This document shows positions 1 to 8,658 of a stretch of DNA of 64,000 nucleotides, in pieces. The translations under genes were made by a program, and so were the position numbers. Source of the DNA: Chryseobacterium lathyri (GTDB lineage: Bacteria > Bacteroidota > Bacteroidia > Flavobacteriales > Weeksellaceae). Below the pieces are notes generated by a model. It made no database searches. It had not been told where the DNA came from and was given only the letters and a program-made list of their open reading frames with translations. The stretch is taken from positions 1-64,000 of the forward strand of contig NZ_QNFY01000016.1 of the NCBI RefSeq assembly GCF_003290185.1, read 5' to 3'. How positions within the stretch are numbered: the stretch's first letter is position 1; every line of letters starts with the position of its first letter.

Positions 1-35
1 TTATATAATTATAATATTATTTATTTAATTTGTTA

Positions 36-46
36 AATCGATTGCA
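36..46. promoter_or_regulatory. Candidate LacI-type operator, left edge
   Basis: The palindrome AATCGATT followed by GCA gives the core GCAATCGATT on the minus strand, shared with five other spacers in this window. It lies beyond the 3' end of the GH95 gene, so it probably serves a promoter of a gene left of the window. The core match is seen; the role is inferred. Confidence 0.5.
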
Positions 47-65
47 TTTTATTAATTGTTTAATT

Positions 66-2558
66 TTATTTTACATCAAAATTGTAGATCTTACCTTTTT
101 CAGTATTTAAATCAAAAACCTGCGTTTCTGGAACTGTAAAACCTTTCAATTCTGCTTTATCAGAAATCAAAGGAGCTTTAATTGAGTTGATCTGGTAATA
201 TTCATTCGGATTATTTCCTTTTGAAGGTTTCAGTTGAGTTTGGGTAGCCGAGGCTTCAGAAGCTACCAACACCACATCTTTAGCTGTTCTGATTCTGCAA
301 TTTCCTCCTAAAGCTGATTTAATAATTAATTTCGTCAGCTTTGAATTTTTCCATTCTATATCAACCTCAAATCCGCCACGTGCTTTCAGGCCTTTCACTG
401 AACCATTTGGAAGAGCATCAGGAAGTGCCGGTAAGATGTATAGATAGCCGTCATAACTTTGTAGTAACATTTCTGCAATTCCCGATGTACAGCCAAAATT
501 CCCATCAATCTGAAACGGTGGATGTGCGTCCAGAAGATTGGGATAAGTTCCTCCTGACTGACCTTTTGCTTCCAACGGAGCAGGTGTTAATTGGTCTGAA
601 ATGAGTTTGAAAGCACGATTTCCATCCAATAATCTTGCCCACCAGTTTACTTTCCAGCCCATTGACCAACCTGTTGATTTATCGCCTCTGTACATCATAG
701 AATTTTTTGCAGCTTCCGTTAAATCAGGATTTCTGAAAGGTGAAATCTGCCCCGAAGGAAACAATCCGTACAAATGCGAAATATGTCTGTGTTTATCATC
801 GGTTCGGTCCATATCCTTCAGCCATTCCTGCAACTGGGCGTGCTGCCCGATCTGCATAGGCGGAAGTTTATTTAACGCTGATTTTACTTCATCCGAAAGA
901 TTTTTATCTTCATTTAAAACTTTTGAAGCATTAATAAAATTATTAAAAACATCAAAAACCAACTGATTATCCATAGTCGTTCCCGCCGTAATTCCGACAT
1001 CGTTTAAATATTTATTTTCGGGTGACATTGAAGGGGAAACCACCAGGTATTTTTTAGAAGAATCCTGTTGAAGAGCATCCAGATAAAATAGGGCACAACC
1101 TCTCAATACAGGATAATATTTCTTTAAAAATTCTTTGTCCCCCGTGTATAAATAATGATTCCAGAGATGCTGTGTGAGCCACGCACCGCCCATCGGCCAC
1201 ATCCCATAAAAACCACCATCCACAATTCCGGTAATTCTCCACAAATCTGTGTTGTGATGCATATTCCAACCTCTTGCATGGTACATTTCTTTGGCAGATT
1301 CCTGTCCTGTCACCGATAAATCCTGAATCATATCAAACAAAGGTTCGTGCATTTCGCTCAAATTTGTGTTTTCGGCAGGCCAGTAATTCATTTCTGTATT
1401 GATGTTGACGGTGTATTTGCTGTCCCAAGCCGGATTCAACTGGTAATTCCAGATCCCCTGTAAGTTGGCGGGCTGAGTTCCCGGTTGTGAAGATGAAATC
1501 AAAAGATAACGACCAAACTGAAAATACAAAGCGACCAGATCAGGATCTTTAGAATGGGCGAATTCTTTAATTCTGATATCTGTTGTTTTTTTCGCCTGAT
1601 CTGTTGTTCCTAAATTTAAATGTACACGGTTAAAATATTTCTGATATTTTTCGGTATGAGCTTTTAATTCCTCATTATATTTTTTGCTTAAAGCTTTGTT
1701 TAAATATTCAGAAACTCTCGCATCCGGATTTCCGGAAATATCATTGTATTTTTTGAAATTGGTAGCGATTGAAATATAAATAATCACTTCATCTGCTCCT
1801 GAAATGGTTAATTTATTTTGAGTTGAGGTCAATTTTCCACCTTTTAGAACAGGAACAGCTATCGTTTTGAAATTAACTTTTCCGGTTTTATTATCAGCCG
1901 AGCCGCTTGTCCCGGTGATCACCAGTTGATTTTTCTCCGTAAAAATTGATTTTTTTAAGTGTGGAGTAGTAGCATTAATTGAAAAATTTAAATTCCCTTT
2001 CTTACTGGAAGATAATTTAATCACAACCACATTATCGGCAAAAGAAGTGAAAATTTCACGCTTAAAAGTCACAGCATTTACTTTGTAAGAAACAGTGCTT
2101 ACTGCTTTTTCAATATCTAAAGCTCTTTCGTAGTTTTTAAAATTTTCATGACCCTTGAAATCTAAAAATAAATCACCCATCGTCTGATAAGGCATCCCGT
2201 AGTTCAGGTCTTTTGGCGCTGCTCGGGGATAAGTTGTATTAGAAAGTTTTTGAGCCTGTTCAAACTGACCTTCATTCAATAATTTCCTGATTTTTTGAAT
2301 ACTGTCGAATGTATTTTTCGGAACATTATTTCCCGGTTCACCCGCCCAGATTGTTTCTTCATTAAGTTGAAGATGTTCCTGTGAAACACCGCCAAAAACC
2401 ATTGCACCGAGCTTTCCGTTTCCGATGGGAAGCGCTTCGTTCCAGTTTTCTGCAGGTTTGCTGTAGGTTAGTTTTAAATTCTGCTGTGCATGAATAGAAA
2501 TGGAAATTACCGCTCCAAAAGCCAGTGAAAATATTTTATATTGAATGGTTTTCAGCAT
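66..2558 (-). CDS. GH95 alpha-L-fucosidase / alpha-L-galactosidase family protein
   Basis: A secreted glycoside hydrolase of family 95, which removes alpha-1,2-linked L-fucose or L-galactose from oligosaccharides by inversion. I start it at the Met whose codon is at 2558 (830 aa), since MLKTIQYKIFSLAFGAVISISIHAQ is preceded by a non-signal-like stretch; an in-frame start at 2591 adds 11 residues. The N-terminal beta domain begins with the PAENWNEALPIGNGKLGAM signature. The family's catalytic residues appear to be kept: the NINTEMNYW motif (N385, N387), the SPEN glutamate (E514) and the DGNFG aspartate (D685). It is the last gene of the susC-led minus operon, 48 bp after an esterase. In a pectin locus, L-galactose or L-fucose side groups are plausible targets. 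Family assignment is firm; substrate is open. Confidence 0.9.
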   Translation of the reverse strand: MLKTIQYKIFSLAFGAVISISIHAQQNLKLTYSKPAENWNEALPIGNGKLGAMVFGGVSQEHLQLNEETIWAGEPGNNVPKNTFDSIQKIRKLLNEGQFEQAQKLSNTTYPRAAPKDLNYGMPYQTMGDLFLDFKGHENFKNYERALDIEKAVSTVSYKVNAVTFKREIFTSFADNVVVIKLSSSKKGNLNFSINATTPHLKKSIFTEKNQLVITGTSGSADNKTGKVNFKTIAVPVLKGGKLTSTQNKLTISGADEVIIYISIATNFKKYNDISGNPDARVSEYLNKALSKKYNEELKAHTEKYQKYFNRVHLNLGTTDQAKKTTDIRIKEFAHSKDPDLVALYFQFGRYLLISSSQPGTQPANLQGIWNYQLNPAWDSKYTVNINTEMNYWPAENTNLSEMHEPLFDMIQDLSVTGQESAKEMYHARGWNMHHNTDLWRITGIVDGGFYGMWPMGGAWLTQHLWNHYLYTGDKEFLKKYYPVLRGCALFYLDALQQDSSKKYLVVSPSMSPENKYLNDVGITAGTTMDNQLVFDVFNNFINASKVLNEDKNLSDEVKSALNKLPPMQIGQHAQLQEWLKDMDRTDDKHRHISHLYGLFPSGQISPFRNPDLTEAAKNSMMYRGDKSTGWSMGWKVNWWARLLDGNRAFKLISDQLTPAPLEAKGQSGGTYPNLLDAHPPFQIDGNFGCTSGIAEMLLQSYDGYLYILPALPDALPNGSVKGLKARGGFEVDIEWKNSKLTKLIIKSALGGNCRIRTAKDVVLVASEASATQTQLKPSKGNNPNEYYQINSIKAPLISDKAELKGFTVPETQVFDLNTEKGKIYNFDVK

Positions 2559-2606
2559 ACTTTGAATTGTTAAATTTTTTGTGATTACCACGAAATAAAC
2601 TATTAA

Positions 2607-3509
2607 TTACTTATTACCTATCGTTTTCAGCCAGTCCGAGCATAATTTTTTCCAGTTATCAGTTAGCTCTGATCTATTTGTAATTCCAATTTTGTGTTCA
2701 CCTTCAGGAAAGATAAACAATGCTCCTTTTACTTTATTTTTTGTCATTTCTTGGTAATAAAGAATGCTGTTCATCACAGGAACTGTTTTATCGTTTTGAG
2801 CATGAAATAAAACAGTAGGCGGAGTTTTTTCCGTTACCCGGTTCTGCATAGAGTATTCTTTGATCTTTTCCGGAGAAGCATTTTCACCAAGCAAACTATT
2901 GCGACTTCCAATATGGGCAAATTCTCCCAAATCAATAACGGGAGAAACAAGAATCGCAAAATCAGGAATGGTAGGAATATTCTCCCAGTCGCCTTTTAAT
3001 TCTGTATAATCTGTAGAAATATTACTTACCGTTGCAGCCAGGTGTCCACCTGCAGAAGTTCCGATTACTCCAATCTGATCTGATGAAATGCCATATTGCA
3101 CCGCATTTTTTCTGAGGTATTTTATAGCCGCCTGAACATCCTGTAATGGAGCAATTTCTTTTTGCTTTAAATCAGGAGAGGTTGGTAACCTGTAATTTAA
3201 AACAAATGCAGATATTCCCTGCGTGTTGAACCATTTGGCAATTTGATAGCCACCCAGATCATAGGTAAGTTTATAATATCCACCACCGGGAATGACAATG
3301 ACAGCCATCTGTTTTCTTTCTTCTTTCGGAGGTAAAAAAGCAAAAAGTTCGGTTTCCTTTATTTGTACAATTCTTCCTTCTTTTTCTTCAGTTTTTAATT
3401 GCAATCCTTTGGAATTCGGCATTTGACCTTTTGGCCACAAAATGATTTTTTCCTGTGCAGATAATTGATTTATAAGGAAAAATGCTGTAATAAAAATTGC
3501 TTTTTTCAT
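2607..3509 (-). CDS. Secreted alpha/beta-hydrolase esterase (acetylesterase-like)
   Basis: A 300 aa alpha/beta-hydrolase with a signal peptide ending LINQLSAQ. I chose the start at 3509 (MKKAIFITAFF) because the longer frame from 3554 puts a charged, unrelated stretch in front of the signal peptide. An oxyanion-hole motif PGGGYYK is at residues 74-80, the nucleophile lies in GTSAGG (S152), and the likely acid and base are in HAQNDKTVP and GEHKIG. The family includes xylan and pectin acetylesterases and other carbohydrate esterases. Its place between the KdgF and GH95 genes suggests it removes acetyl groups from pectic oligosaccharides in the periplasm. The exact ester cleaved cannot be told from sequence. 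Confidence 0.85.
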   Translation of the reverse strand: MKKAIFITAFFLINQLSAQEKIILWPKGQMPNSKGLQLKTEEKEGRIVQIKETELFAFLPPKEERKQMAVIVIPGGGYYKLTYDLGGYQIAKWFNTQGISAFVLNYRLPTSPDLKQKEIAPLQDVQAAIKYLRKNAVQYGISSDQIGVIGTSAGGHLAATVSNISTDYTELKGDWENIPTIPDFAILVSPVIDLGEFAHIGSRNSLLGENASPEKIKEYSMQNRVTEKTPPTVLFHAQNDKTVPVMNSILYYQEMTKNKVKGALFIFPEGEHKIGITNRSELTDNWKKLCSDWLKTIGNK

Positions 3510-3629
3510 TGGTTTTTGATTAAAAAAAGTCTGTATTCTTCTGGTTAATTGCAATGGTGTAAAGTTTCATTAAATGATTCTTTTTTAAGGCGCAAGAAAA
3601 TCATTTGCGATTAATTAACATTTTCATAT

Positions 3630-3971
3630 TTAAGAATTAAGAAAATCTTCTCTGAACGGTGTAAAAGCATCAATCAACCGTCCTTCTTCCAGACATTTTA
3701 CCCCATGAAAAATATTGGGCTGAGCGAAAAAACCGTCACCTTGCTGTAAAATTTTCACTTCATCGTTAACAGTTACTTCAAATTTTCCCGATGCAACATA
3801 AGTGATCTGCGAATGAAAATGCTGGTGCAAGGCTCCAACCGCATCTTTTTCAAATTTTACAATCACCATCATTATCTGAGAATTGTACCCGACAAACTGA
3901 CGGGAAACTCCGCCTCCTAAATCTTCCCATCCGGAATTACCGTTGAAAAATGGTTCTTTTTTGAAATTCAT
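3630..3971 (-). CDS. kdgF: KdgF-like cupin, unsaturated galacturonate linearisation
   Basis: A 113 aa single-domain cupin without a signal peptide, so cytoplasmic. KdgF converts 4,5-unsaturated galacturonate, released by GH105 or oligogalacturonate lyases, into 5-keto-4-deoxyuronate, the KduI substrate. The metal site is visible as HQHFHSQ (H49, H51, Q55) and H89 in IFHG, matching the KdgF pattern of two His, one Gln and one His. Length fits the family. It sits 15 bp after a rhamnogalacturonan acetylesterase inside the pectin operon and links this operon to kduI and kduD on the opposite strand. A general sugar-binding cupin role is the alternative, but motif and context both favour KdgF. Confidence 0.88.
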   Translation of the reverse strand: MNFKKEPFFNGNSGWEDLGGGVSRQFVGYNSQIMMVIVKFEKDAVGALHQHFHSQITYVASGKFEVTVNDEVKILQQGDGFFAQPNIFHGVKCLEEGRLIDAFTPFREDFLNS

Positions 3972-3986
3972 TTTTTATGTTTTGCA

Positions 3987-4724
3987 TTATTTAATATATT
4001 TTTCCAACCTGATATTCAAGCTTTTCAAATCCTTCAAAGCCAGTTTTGCAACAGTTTCTGCGCCTAATTTTGATAAATGGGTGTCATCAGCTTTTCCTTT
4101 TGGATAATATGGATTTTCACCCTCTACAAAATGAAGATGCAGTTTTTTTGAATTTTCCGGACCGTACGCAATTTCCATTTGCTCGGTTAATAACTGCATA
4201 TCAACGAACGGAACCTTCATATCATTGGCAACCATTCTTACGACTAACGGATATTCTTTGTGTGTATCAATCAAAACACCATTTTCTGTGAAATTTCTCC
4301 TGACAATGGAAGTCATCAGAATGGGGGTTGCGCCCTTGGCTCTGGTTTCATTGACGTATCTTTCTAAATTGGCCCTGTATTGAGTGTATGGATTGGTAAA
4401 TTTAGTTGAATCCTTCAATTTCTGATCATTATGGCCAAACTGGATGATCACAAAATCTCCTTTTTTAAGCTGTTTCATCACTTTATCCCATCTTCCTTCT
4501 GTTCTGAAACTTTTTGAGCTTCTTCCGTTCATTGCATGATTCTGGACTTCAATTCCAGTCGTTAAAAATTGTGGCAAAACTTGTCCCCAACCGTGTTCAG
4601 GATTTTTATCAGGATTTTCCTTATTCGCCATGGTGGAATCACCAATTAAAAATAGGGTTGGTTTTTGTTGAGCAAATGTTATTATTGATAGGAATAATAA
4701 TAGTATGCTAAGTTTTTTATTCAT
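3987..4724 (-). CDS. Rhamnogalacturonan acetylesterase (CE12, SGNH)
   Basis: A secreted 245 aa SGNH hydrolase of carbohydrate esterase family 12, which removes acetyl groups from the galacturonate residues of RG-I so lyases and hydrolases can act. The signal peptide ends ITFAQQ. Block I is GDST (S30), block II has NGRSS near residue 66, block III GHND (N99), and block V DDTH (D213, H216). Length is normal for a single-domain CE12. A larger CE12 lies at 36650-37972. It precedes kdgF by 15 bp and follows a repeat-bearing 137 bp spacer. Confidence 0.92.
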   Translation of the reverse strand: MNKKLSILLLFLSIITFAQQKPTLFLIGDSTMANKENPDKNPEHGWGQVLPQFLTTGIEVQNHAMNGRSSKSFRTEGRWDKVMKQLKKGDFVIIQFGHNDQKLKDSTKFTNPYTQYRANLERYVNETRAKGATPILMTSIVRRNFTENGVLIDTHKEYPLVVRMVANDMKVPFVDMQLLTEQMEIAYGPENSKKLHLHFVEGENPYYPKGKADDTHLSKLGAETVAKLALKDLKSLNIRLEKYIK

Positions 4725-4753
4725 CTTACAATTTATTTTTAATTAAACCTGAA

Positions 4754-4846
4754 AGATGCTTCGGCTAAGCTCGGCATCGCTACAAATGTGCTGTTAAATG
4801 AAGCAATTAGTATTAGAGTTGTCATGCTGAGCCCGTCGAAGCATCT
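4754..4846. repeat. Foldback repeat with GCTGAGC..GTCGAAG arms
   Basis: The spacer holds an imperfect inverted repeat: the arm at 4754-4777 starts AGATGCTTCG and the arm at 4824-4846 ends CGAAGCATCT. The right arm carries TGAGCCCGTCGAAG, which recurs as TGAGCTTGTCGAAG near 25331. It would form a long hairpin in the operon transcript between the CE8 and CE12 genes. Function unknown. Confidence 0.7.
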
Positions 4847-4861
4847 TAGTGATTTATTTCA

Positions 4862-5830
4862 TTATTTATTTGGATTCCAGTCACCCAGAATCTTTTCTAG
4901 TGTATAATTTTTCAAATCTTTTTTTGTCAATTGCTGCGACCAACTTACCCGTTTTGAAATATTTCCTCCTTCACCTTTACTCCCAAACTCTGCATAATAA
5001 GCTGTTTTTTCTTTATCAGGAAACATTTTATCGCCTTTCCAGGGATTCCAGCCTTCCGGAAGGATGTGTTTTCCCATTTCTGTATTGATAAAAACTGTTT
5101 TTGCATAGGGTCTCCAAGGTCTTCCCAGATATACTTTTGTGATGCCTTCTTTGGCAATTAATTTACAGTCTAAAAAGACAAAACCGTACTGTCTGTCGGC
5201 TTCTGTTGCGGCTGCGGTGATGTAAGAATCGGCTAAACTTTTAATGGTACAGTTCTTAAAAACAACCGTTGCCTGTCCGAAGATAAAGTCAGTTGTTCCT
5301 TCGATATAACAGTTTTCAAAATATTGTCTGCTATGATTGGTAGCGGAATAAACCGTGTCCTGACAACCCAGAATTTTAGAGTTTTTAATCACAAAACGGT
5401 CACCTTCCACATGAAGAGAAACTGCCTGTCCTTCGTTGCAAGAACTGTTTTGAATCGTTAAATTACTGATTTTAATATCATCACCCATGACCAATAAAGT
5501 GTAGGAATTGAAGGTTGTTTTTTTTTCATTAAATGAATCCAATTTTCCTGAAAAATCACTGTTGGTGATTATAGTATTGTCTTTATCTTCGCCTTCTAAA
5601 GTGATTTTATGTTTTGAAGAAGGGATGGTAATTTTTTCATTATAAGTTCCGGATTTAATGAAAATCAATGCTTCCGCAGGTCCTAAATCTCTTACTGAAT
5701 TTATTGCTTTCTGAATCGATGTAAAATCACCGCTACCGTCTTTAGCTACAGTGATTTTAATGTACGGATCATTTTCTGCTAAGAGAAATTGAGTTATCGA
5801 AATGAACAGAATTAAAAATAATTTTTTCAT
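4862..5830 (-). CDS. Pectin methylesterase (CE8), copy 1
   Basis: A secreted 322 aa carbohydrate esterase family 8 enzyme, a right-handed beta-helix that demethylates polygalacturonate to free pectate and methanol. The signal peptide ends FLLAEN. Family motifs are intact: GQAVSL (Q135), CQDTV (D158), DFIFG (D181) and LGRPW (R237, W239). A second CE8 gene is at 14127-15149; the two differ clearly, so they are old paralogues, not a recent duplication. No lipobox or type IX secretion domain is visible, so a periplasmic site is likely. Confidence 0.95.
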   Translation of the reverse strand: MKKLFLILFISITQFLLAENDPYIKITVAKDGSGDFTSIQKAINSVRDLGPAEALIFIKSGTYNEKITIPSSKHKITLEGEDKDNTIITNSDFSGKLDSFNEKKTTFNSYTLLVMGDDIKISNLTIQNSSCNEGQAVSLHVEGDRFVIKNSKILGCQDTVYSATNHSRQYFENCYIEGTTDFIFGQATVVFKNCTIKSLADSYITAAATEADRQYGFVFLDCKLIAKEGITKVYLGRPWRPYAKTVFINTEMGKHILPEGWNPWKGDKMFPDKEKTAYYAEFGSKGEGGNISKRVSWSQQLTKKDLKNYTLEKILGDWNPNK

Positions 5831-5881
5831 AAAACTTTACTTAAGTTGGTCTTAGCCTTAATCTCAAACTTAACTTTTATC

Positions 5882-6793
5882 CTATTTCAAAACTTTATTT
5901 AAAAAGGCAACAGTATAATTCAATGTTTCCGTAAACCAGGGTTCTGCGCTCCAAAATGAATGCGGAGAATCTTTAATTTCGTGAAATCCAGTCGGAATAT
6001 TATAGCTTTTCAATTTCTTCATCATATCGTCTCTTCCGGCATGAAAACGAGGTTGAGAACTATTAATGAAAAGAGTAGGAGGTGTATTTTTGTTAATATA
6101 TTCTAAGGGTGAAGCTTCGGTCCAGTTTTTTAAATTGGCACTCCTGTCACCGCCCAACCAATACGAAGCATATGTACTTTCTTCAGCTGCGGGATGAATA
6201 AATGAAACAATTCCATCAATATTGATGATTGCCTTAATTTTATTCTTTGATCGTACACCAACCAAAGTTGCAATTTGTGCCCCGGCTGATTCTCCCAACA
6301 CTGCTATTTTATTTTGATCTAAAGAATATTTTTTTCTGTTTTTCTTTAACCAATGAATGGCCTCCTCAATATCTTCAACTCCGCCGGGATATTTTGCAAC
6401 ATCGGCCAACCGATAACCGACCGCAATTGCAACATAACCTTTTACAGCCAGTTCCATTGCCATGAATTTTTCATTTTCCTTACTTCCCGAAATCCATCCA
6501 CCACCATGAACCATTGCGATTCCGGGGTGTTTTTTAGATTTATCGACAGGATAATAAATGTCTGCTTTTAATGAAAGTCCATTAATATTGGCATATTCTA
6601 CATCTTTATCAATCCCTATATTTTTCGGAACCGGCCGATCTATCGGAGTGATAAAAGTGTATTTTTTCTTTAGTTTTTCATAGGTAGTTTCATTGGTGTA
6701 AGGAGTTGCATTCGGCCGTTGAATCTGGCCGAATGCTAATGTTCCTCCCATTAAAAAAATAGAAATATAAGTATGTTTTTTGTTAAAAATCAT
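5882..6793 (-). CDS. Secreted alpha/beta-hydrolase, BD-FAE / carboxylesterase type
   Basis: A 303 aa hydrolase with a signal peptide ending GGTLAFGQ. The oxyanion motif HGGGW is at residues 96-100 and the nucleophile in LGESAGAQ (S169). An acid-base pair is plausible at RDD and SPHSFW near the C-terminus. The family covers feruloyl, acetyl and other small-ester hydrolases. Its position between the GH28 and CE8 genes suggests removal of acetyl or feruloyl groups from pectin fragments. It is not closely similar to the other esterase at 2607-3509. Family is clear, substrate unknown. Confidence 0.85.
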   Translation of the reverse strand: MIFNKKHTYISIFLMGGTLAFGQIQRPNATPYTNETTYEKLKKKYTFITPIDRPVPKNIGIDKDVEYANINGLSLKADIYYPVDKSKKHPGIAMVHGGGWISGSKENEKFMAMELAVKGYVAIAVGYRLADVAKYPGGVEDIEEAIHWLKKNRKKYSLDQNKIAVLGESAGAQIATLVGVRSKNKIKAIINIDGIVSFIHPAAEESTYASYWLGGDRSANLKNWTEASPLEYINKNTPPTLFINSSQPRFHAGRDDMMKKLKSYNIPTGFHEIKDSPHSFWSAEPWFTETLNYTVAFLNKVLK

Positions 6794-6826
6794 GTTGTCA
6801 AATTTTAAATTTTTGAACCACTAAGA

Positions 6827-8494
6827 TTATTTAACCGCATTTTTAGCTACTTCCGTTGCAATAGAAATTGCAGCTTTATCATTTGCAACTTCTTTGGGTA
6901 AGAAGATTGCCCCTGATTTATTTCCTAAAACCTTAACCAACGGTTTATTTTGAGACTCAAATTTTACCGTCGCAAGGCTGATGTTTTTGCTGTTGTAGAC
7001 TGTTGCTCCTGTTCCTTCAGAATATTTCAGCTTCACATTTTTTAATTGAATTCCGTCTGCATCTACGATAGTAAGAGCCTTTTTCGTGTCAAACTGAGAA
7101 TCTTCGATCACAATATTTTTAAGATTCATTTCAGCTAAGCCGAATAATGTAATCGCTTCGTAAGAATTAACTGCATTGATGTTTTTAAAGAAAATATTTC
7201 TAAAAATCGGAGTTTCCTCTGTTACGGGATAAACTTTTTCCGGTGCTTTGTTTTCTTCTTTTTTTTGTCCGTCTTCCAAAACCGGTGAAGCTCCTTCATA
7301 GAACATATTGAAGCCAATTACCTGAGTTGGAATATTAATCATATCGATATTTTTGATGTAAATATTTTCAACGATTCCACCTCTTCCCCGTGTTGTTTTG
7401 AAACGAAGACCAATATCTGTTCCGATGAAAGTACAGTCGGAAACGTGAATATTTCTAGCTCCTCCGGACATCTCGCTTCCAACGACGAAACCTCCGTGAC
7501 CGTGGTAAACGACATTGTTTTTAATGATAACATTTTCAGTTGGTATTGCTCTTTTTCTTCCGTCTTCATTTTTCCCTGATTTGATGCAAATCGCGTCGTC
7601 ACCAACGTCAAAGGTATTATCATAGATTAAAACATTTTTGCAGGATTCCACGTCTACACCATCGCCGTTTTGTGAAAACCAAGGATTTCTAACGGTAAGA
7701 TTTCTTAAAATGACATTCGAACACATCAACGGATGAAGATTCCATGCGGGCGAATTCTGGAAGGTCGGCCCGTCCAGCAAAACCTTATCACAACCCACCA
7801 AACTTACCATTACGGGACGAAGAAAATCTTTAACCGATTTTAGCTCTTCCTTAGAAATTTTATCAGGAACGTTGAAGCTCGAACTGCTTTCAAATCCTTT
7901 TTTATAACTTTCTGATGGATACCAGGTTTTACCGTCTGAAGATAGGATTCCTCCGGATTTTACAATTTCTTTCCATTCAGATTCTGATACTTTTCCTTTT
8001 TTAATGGCTCTCCAGGCATCACCGCTTCCGTCAATTACACCTTTTCCTGTGATAGCAATGTTGGTTGCATTTCTTGCTGAAATGGGGGACTGGCAGCGGA
8101 TTGTATTTAATCCTTCAAAACTTACATCAACTAAAGGATAATCGTTTTTGTCTTTGCTAAATATGATGAATGCTCCTTCTTCTACGTGAAGATTGATGTT
8201 GCTTTTCAATTCAATTGGTCCTGTTAACCACATTCCGCGGGGAACAACCAATTTTCCGCCGCCTTTTTTAGAAAGATCATCGATTGCTTTTTTGAAAGCT
8301 TCTGTATTTTTTATATTTCCGCCTGCAACTCCGCCAAATTGTGTAATGGAAACTGTGTTTGCAGGAAAAGAGGTTTCCACAACCTGAGGCATCTTAAACT
8401 CAAGATTCTTGTAAATATCCAGATTCTGAGCATAGATTTGTCCTGAAAACATCATTGCTGCTGCTAAACCGATAACTTTGAGAGACTGCTTCAT
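6827..8494 (-). CDS. GH28 polygalacturonase
   Basis: A 555 aa secreted beta-helix enzyme that hydrolyses alpha-1,4-galacturonide bonds. The signal peptide ends GQIYAQ. The classical four GH28 motifs are all present: NGDGVD (D278), GDDAI (D299, D300), GHGG (H333) and RFK (R364, K366). An insertion near residues 160-225 separates it from the shortest members, and such inserts are common in exo-acting bacterial enzymes. It stands 164 bp after the GH43 gene, and that spacer carries a repeat. It likely makes galacturonate monomers for ExuT and UxaC. Confidence 0.93.
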   Translation of the reverse strand: MKQSLKVIGLAAAMMFSGQIYAQNLDIYKNLEFKMPQVVETSFPANTVSITQFGGVAGGNIKNTEAFKKAIDDLSKKGGGKLVVPRGMWLTGPIELKSNINLHVEEGAFIIFSKDKNDYPLVDVSFEGLNTIRCQSPISARNATNIAITGKGVIDGSGDAWRAIKKGKVSESEWKEIVKSGGILSSDGKTWYPSESYKKGFESSSSFNVPDKISKEELKSVKDFLRPVMVSLVGCDKVLLDGPTFQNSPAWNLHPLMCSNVILRNLTVRNPWFSQNGDGVDVESCKNVLIYDNTFDVGDDAICIKSGKNEDGRKRAIPTENVIIKNNVVYHGHGGFVVGSEMSGGARNIHVSDCTFIGTDIGLRFKTTRGRGGIVENIYIKNIDMINIPTQVIGFNMFYEGASPVLEDGQKKEENKAPEKVYPVTEETPIFRNIFFKNINAVNSYEAITLFGLAEMNLKNIVIEDSQFDTKKALTIVDADGIQLKNVKLKYSEGTGATVYNSKNISLATVKFESQNKPLVKVLGNKSGAIFLPKEVANDKAAISIATEVAKNAVK

Positions 8495-8555
8495 TTTATT
8501 TTTTTTGAGTTTTATTTTTTTGTTATTGTTTTTTCAAAATCTATGTTTATTTTTT

Positions 8556-8652
8556 CTCCCACAGATTATACAGGTTTTTACGGATCATTGCGCAAATTTT
8601 TTAAACTTATAAGTAAAAATATTACATCAACATCTGTGAAAATCTATGGAGA
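8556..8652. repeat. Intergenic repeat with CTCCCACAGATT arm
   Basis: The spacer between the GH43 and GH28 genes contains CTCCCACAGATT at 8556-8567 and, about 65 bp on, CATCTGTGAAAATC and ATGGAGAAG. It resembles the element at 24028-24101, which has CTCCCGCAGATT and a complementary arm. It looks like a dispersed foldback repeat family in operon spacers. Confidence 0.5.
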
Positions 8653-8658
8653 AGACTA

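Noticed and set aside
601..966. Plus-strand open frames opposite the GH95 gene
   Set aside because: They are antisense to conserved catalytic-domain sequence and have no family features.
8276..8287. ATCGATTGC inside the GH28 gene, similar to the operator core
   Set aside because: It lacks the full GCAATCGATT core (CATCGATTGC) and lies within a coding region.
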